This document shows positions 29,988-32,763 of a stretch of 32,763 nt of DNA, one piece after another. Numbering within the stretch: the stretch's first letter is position 1; each line of letters begins with the position of its first letter. The DNA is from an uncultured Ruminococcus sp. (GTDB taxonomy: Bacteria > Bacillota > Clostridia > Oscillospirales > Ruminococcaceae), in assembly GCA_900545125.1 (NCBI GenBank), contig UQXS01000003.1:1-32763 (forward strand), in the 5' to 3' direction. Made by a program: the position numbers and the translations under genes. Under the pieces are notes generated by a model. That model was not told the DNA's origin. It did not search any database and saw only the letters and a list, made by a program, of their open reading frames with translations.

Positions 29988-31036
29988 TTGTCTGCCTCCG
30001 TTGTCTTATTCATTATATGTATATCGTAGGGATCGAAGTCCATGCCGATCATTGAACCTGCCGGCTCGGCTTTGGTGGAGTGGATTATCCACTTGTGATC
30101 CACGCCGTCAACGATCATCTCGTAGTGAACGCCCTTGAAAACAACCGATTCCACGATGCCGGTCAGCTTTGCCTTTTCAGCCGGAATGACCTTTACATCC
30201 TCCGGACGTATGACCACATCTACGGTTTTGCCGGGAGTAAAGCCTTTGTCAACGCATTCAAAACGGCGTCCGGCAAATTCAACGACGCAGTCCTCCGGCA
30301 TAGAGCCGTTTATAATGTTGCTCTCGCCGATAAAGTCCGCAACAAAGGCATTTATCGGTTCGTTGTAGATGTCTGTAGGAGTTCCGATCTGCTGAATGCT
30401 TCCGCTGTTCATTACGACGATGCTGTCACTCATGGTGAGGGCTTCCTCCTGATCGTGGGTTACATATACAAAAGTAAGCTCCAGTTCCTGCTGAATGCGG
30501 CGGAGTTCTATCTGCATTTCCTTGCGGAGTTTGAGGTCGAGAGCGCCAAGCGGCTCGTCCAGAAGAAGCACCTTCGGACGGTTGACCAGAGCACGGGCAA
30601 TTGCAACACGCTGCTGCTGACCTCCGGAAAGTCTGTGTATCGACCGTTTTTCAAATCCCTTGAGATTGACAAGTTCCAGCATTTCGCCTACACGGCTTAC
30701 GATCTCCTTTTCGGGAACGTTCTTTACACGAAGTCCGAAAGCAATATTCTCGTAAACGTTCAGATGCGGAAAAAGAGCATAGCGCTGGAAAACGGTGTTC
30801 ACGTTTCTTTTGTGGGGAGGAACTCCATTGATGCGATGACCGTCGAATAAAACGTCTCCGGAAGTTGGCTCAAGGAATCCGGCGATTATACGGAGAGTAG
30901 TCGTCTTTCCGCATCCCGACGGGCCGAGAAAGGTAACGAATTCCTTGTCCTTTATGTCGAGGCTTATATTTTTGAGAATTCTGTCGCCGTCCTCAAACTC
31001 GACAATTATATTTTTCAGACTGATAATGTTTTCCAT
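29984..31036 (-). CDS. potA: Polyamine ABC transporter ATPase PotA
   Basis: 350 residues from ATG 31036 (AAAGGA 9 nt upstream); the open frame reaches 82 codons further but crosses the promoter, so it is rejected. Walker A GPSGCGKTT (38-46), signature LSGGQQQR, Walker B VLLLDEP and the switch histidine in YVTHDQEEA are all present. The C-terminal TOBE-like domain (about 260-350) is regulatory in related ATPases. It powers import of spermidine or putrescine. First gene of the potABCD operon. Confidence 0.95.
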   Translation of the reverse strand: MENIISLKNIIVEFEDGDRILKNISLDIKDKEFVTFLGPSGCGKTTTLRIIAGFLEPTSGDVLFDGHRINGVPPHKRNVNTVFQRYALFPHLNVYENIAFGLRVKNVPEKEIVSRVGEMLELVNLKGFEKRSIHRLSGGQQQRVAIARALVNRPKVLLLDEPLGALDLKLRKEMQIELRRIQQELELTFVYVTHDQEEALTMSDSIVVMNSGSIQQIGTPTDIYNEPINAFVADFIGESNIINGSMPEDCVVEFAGRRFECVDKGFTPGKTVDVVIRPEDVKVIPAEKAKLTGIVESVVFKGVHYEMIVDGVDHKWIIHSTKAEPAGSMIGMDFDPYDIHIMNKTTEADK

Positions 31037-31088
31037 TATATCAGATCCTTTACTCTGGATTATCATGATTTTCAAAACATGACGATTT

Positions 31089-31117
31089 ATTATATCACAA
31101 AATACCGCAGAATGCAA
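31089..31117 (-). promoter_or_regulatory. Promoter of potABCD
   Basis: On the minus strand, TTGCAT (complement of 31112-31117) and TATAAT (complement of 31089-31094), 17-bp spacer. Confidence 0.8.
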
Positions 31118-31153
31118 TATATATCGACAAAAATATGAAATTTTTCTGAACAA

Positions 31154-31182
31154 TTGATTTTTACGCCGGGATGTGGTATAAT
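31154..31182 (+). promoter_or_regulatory. Promoter of rsmE
   Basis: TTGATT (31154-31159) and TATAAT (31177-31182), 17-bp spacer, divergent from the potA promoter 37 bp away. Confidence 0.8.
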
Positions 31183-31213
31183 GAAGTGAAATAATATAAG
31201 AACCGGAGGATGT

Positions 31214-31936
31214 ATGCCAAGATTTTTCATAGATGAAATTAACGAAGATAATCTCTGTCTGACCGGAGAAAATGCACATCATGCGGGATTTTCACTGCGC
31301 ATGAGACCCGGAGAGAAGCTCACGCTGTGCTCCGGAGGAATCGACTACGATTGTACTATCGGCAGCATTACAGGAGATGCCGTATATCTTGAACTTGATA
31401 AAAAGCATCCATGTCCGGCTGAACCGGATATTGAAGTTACGCTTTTTCAGGCTGTTCCAAAAATGGACAAGCTGGAATTCATTATACAGAAAAGCGTGGA
31501 ACTGGGGGTATCGAGGGTCGTTCCCGTGCTCACCAGACGCTGTATATCTCGTCCGGACAGCCGTGACTTTGAAAAAAAACTCAAAAGACTGCGGAAAATT
31601 TCCGAGGAGGCTGCAAAACAGTCAGGCAGAGGGAAAATTCCGGAGATAACGCCTGTTGTTTCGTTTAAAGATCTTATTGAAATGGCAGGAAGTCTTGACA
31701 GGACGATCATGCTCTACGAGGGGGAGGGAGGAAAAGCGTTCAAAGACGTGGAACTTGCCGGAATAAAAACCGCCGGACTTATTGTCGGAAGCGAGGGCGG
31801 CTTCGATGAAAAGGAAGTCGAAGAAGCTATGAACTCCGGAATTGAGTCGGTCTGGCTCGGAAAAAGGATACTTCGTTGTGAAACTGCACCAATAACCGCC
31901 CTCTCAATTTTGATGTTTTTAACAAATAATATGTAA
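31214..31936 (+). CDS. rsmE: 16S rRNA m3U1498 methyltransferase
   Basis: 240 residues, normal length; ATG with CCGGAGG 3-5 nt upstream. N-terminal PUA-like region (MPRFFIDEINEDN, LTGENAHHAGFSLRMRPGE) followed by the SPOUT knot domain (LIVGSEGGFDEKEVEEA, then WLGKRILRCETAPITALSIL). It methylates N3 of U1498 in 16S rRNA using S-adenosylmethionine. Stands alone between divergent and downstream promoters. Confidence 0.95.
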   Translation: MPRFFIDEINEDNLCLTGENAHHAGFSLRMRPGEKLTLCSGGIDYDCTIGSITGDAVYLELDKKHPCPAEPDIEVTLFQAVPKMDKLEFIIQKSVELGVSRVVPVLTRRCISRPDSRDFEKKLKRLRKISEEAAKQSGRGKIPEITPVVSFKDLIEMAGSLDRTIMLYEGEGGKAFKDVELAGIKTAGLIVGSEGGFDEKEVEEAMNSGIESVWLGKRILRCETAPITALSILMFLTNNM

Positions 31937-31940
31937 AAGG

Positions 31941-31969
31941 TTGAAATTTCAAAAAGAGTATGCTATAAT
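31941..31969 (+). promoter_or_regulatory. Promoter of the acidic membrane-anchored protein gene
   Basis: TTGAAA (31941-31946) and TATAAT (31964-31969), 17-bp spacer. It gives a long leader of about 134 nt. Confidence 0.82.
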
Positions 31970-32012
31970 ATACATTGAGCATTATTTATGCTCGGAAAAC
32001 ATTTTTTCAGGC

Positions 32013-32035
32013 ACTGCCGTATCATACACGGCAGT
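32013..32035 (+). other. Stem-loop in the leader of the acidic protein gene
   Basis: ACTGCCGT (32013-32020) pairs with ACGGCAGT (32028-32035) around a 7-nt loop. Farther on, CGCAAG near 32064 can pair with CTTGCG near 32090, just before the ribosome binding site. No riboswitch class is recognised. Confidence 0.5.
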
Positions 32036-32109
32036 CTGCAATTTATCGTGATCCGGTCGCAAGGGGTTCGGTAAACAATTATTTCTTGCGGAGAAAAGAG
32101 GAAAATTAA

Positions 32110-32385
32110 ATGAATAAATTATTATTTACGGTTTTGGCTGCCGGAGCTGCTGCCGCCGGATATGCCGTAGTTAAGTCACTCAAAAACAAGAACGATGATA
32201 CTGATTACAATGACGATTATGATGACGAGTACACAGTAAGCGATGATGATATCGACCTCGATATTGCTGACAGCACTGAAGAAGCAGCAGAAGAAGCAGT
32301 TGAATCCGTTGAGGAAGCAGCAGAAGAGGCTGCTGAGACTGTAGAAGAAGCTGCTGAGGAAGTTTCTGAGGAAATTGAAGACTGA
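32110..32385 (+). CDS. Small acidic membrane-anchored protein
   Basis: 91 residues; ATG with AGAGGAAA upstream (weak). One N-terminal hydrophobic helix (LLFTVLAAGAAAAGYAVV) is followed by KSLKNKN, an Asp/Tyr-rich stretch and about 40 residues of Glu/Ala/Val repeats (EEAAEEA, ESVEEAA, ETVEEAA) that should form a long acidic helix. I do not recognise a family; low-complexity proteins of this type are common in Firmicutes. The consensus promoter, the long structured leader and the intrinsic terminator support a real, probably well expressed gene. Confidence 0.8.
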   Translation: MNKLLFTVLAAGAAAAGYAVVKSLKNKNDDTDYNDDYDDEYTVSDDDIDLDIADSTEEAAEEAVESVEEAAEEAAETVEEAAEEVSEEIED

Positions 32386-32398
32386 TTCTGATATTCCG

Positions 32399-32422
32399 GG
32401 GAGAGCTTTGCTCTCCCTTTTT
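32399..32422 (+). terminator. Intrinsic terminator of the acidic protein gene
   Basis: GGGAGAGC (32399-32406) pairs with GCTCTCCC (32410-32417), followed by TTTTT. Confidence 0.92.
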
Positions 32423-32492
32423 ATGTTGTTGTGAATTTCGACGGCGATTTGTGTTGAAAATTGTGAAATCATACAAAAGTACATAATATGCC

Positions 32493-32521
32493 TTGACAAT
32501 CTGAAAATGTTCTGCTATAAT
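32493..32521 (+). promoter_or_regulatory. Promoter of tRNA-Pro
   Basis: TTGACA (32493-32498) and TATAAT (32516-32521) with a 17-bp spacer; both hexamers match consensus exactly. Confidence 0.9.
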
Positions 32522-32561
32522 ATAAAAGCTGTCCGATAAGGACTATCGCAAAGGGTGTGTC

Positions 32562-32638
32562 CGAGGCGTAGCTCAGTTTGGTAGAGTGCTTGCTTTGGGA
32601 GCAAGATGCCGCAGGTTCAAGTCCTGTCGCCTCGACCA
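32562..32638 (+). tRNA. tRNA-Pro (anticodon UGG)
   Basis: 77 nt including encoded CCA. Acceptor CGAGGCG pairs with CGCCTCG. Anticodon stem CTTGC/GCAAG encloses loop TTTGGGA, so the anticodon is TGG, reading CCA and, by wobble, other proline codons. T-loop GGTTCAAGTCC is present. Confidence 0.96.
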
Positions 32639-32666
32639 AAAAAATTGAAAAAATTTCAAAAAAAGC

Positions 32667-32695
32667 TTGACAAACTCAAAAAAGTGTGATATAAT
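32667..32695 (+). promoter_or_regulatory. Promoter of tRNA-Thr
   Basis: TTGACA (32667-32672) and TATAAT (32690-32695), 17-bp spacer, only 29 bp after the tRNA-Pro end, so the tRNAs have separate promoters. Confidence 0.9.
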
Positions 32696-32711
32696 ATTAA
32701 ATGTACTAAGC

Positions 32712-32763
32712 GCTGGTGTAGCTCAGTTGGTAGAGCAGCTGATTTGTAATCAGCAGGTCGGGG
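32712..32763 (+). tRNA. tRNA-Thr (anticodon UGU), 3' truncated by the window edge
   Basis: Acceptor 5' strand GCTGGTG, D-arm GCTCAGTTGGTAGAGC and anticodon arm GCTGA-TTTGTAA-TCAGC are visible, giving anticodon TGT. The T-arm and 3' acceptor strand lie beyond the window. Confidence 0.93.

Noticed and set aside
30080..30850. 256-codon plus-strand frame opposite potA
   Set aside because: Antisense to potA with complete Walker and signature motifs; no start signals.

Overview
The window looks like chromosome from a Gram-positive anaerobe of the Ruminococcus group (Clostridia, Oscillospiraceae). The evidence is a secreted GH26 mannanase with a type I dockerin (cellulosome assembly), a gene fusing IspH to ribosomal protein S1 (a known clostridial arrangement), a PASTA/SH3 wall protein, strong AGGAGG ribosome binding sites and vegetative promoters that almost all have a 17-bp spacer. 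Species assignment is inference. No phage, transposase, rRNA or CRISPR array is visible.

Layout. 1-2.7 kb: 3' end of a membrane protein with tandem 48-bp coding repeats, two PASTA domains and an SH3 domain; tRNA-Leu(CAA) on the minus strand; a small membrane protein; an XRE regulator with a zinc ribbon. 2.9-4.8 kb (minus): HD-domain protein and O-acetylhomoserine sulfhydrylase. 4.86-5.82 kb: a small AT-rich accessory cassette bounded by two bidirectional terminators, with two small minus-strand genes (one a Cys/His protein) divergent from an XRE regulator and two matching inverted repeats between them. 5.85-7.5 kb (minus): class II fructose-bisphosphate aldolase and a membrane-anchored unknown.

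7.55-18.55 kb (plus): a continuous run of nine genes, mostly overlapping or tightly spaced: ClpP/TepA-like protease, FtsK/SpoIIIE translocase, YgiQ radical SAM protein, ComEC-like metallo-beta-lactamase protein, DUF3006 protein, BaiN-type flavoprotein, cytidylate kinase, PlsC acyltransferase and the IspH-S1 fusion. The fusion has a strong ribosome binding site and an in-frame ATG exactly at the domain junction, which suggests that free S1 may also be made.

18.55-21.2 kb (minus): a 45-residue Asn-rich protein behind a strong leader hairpin, a cytoplasmic GH13 alpha-glucan hydrolase with a C-terminal DUF1653 domain, and an HD hydrolase. 21.2-24.45 kb (plus): a DtxR/MntR-type regulator, then a MurL-like epimerase and a MurD ligase overlapping by 4 nt. 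This pair would place D-glutamate into peptidoglycan by epimerising after ligation. 24.6-27.1 kb: the dockerin-bearing GH26 mannanase. 27.1-31.1 kb (minus): polyamine importer potA-potB-potC-potD, whose binding protein has both a lipobox and a C-terminal membrane helix. 31.1-32.76 kb (plus): rsmE, a small acidic membrane-anchored protein with a structured leader, tRNA-Pro(UGG) and the start of tRNA-Thr(UGU).

The best candidates for follow-up are the dual-start IspH-S1 gene, the murL-murD pair, the twin-operator XRE cassette, the GH13-DUF1653 fusion and the dispersed hairpin element with an AAGGCAACACCGC core.
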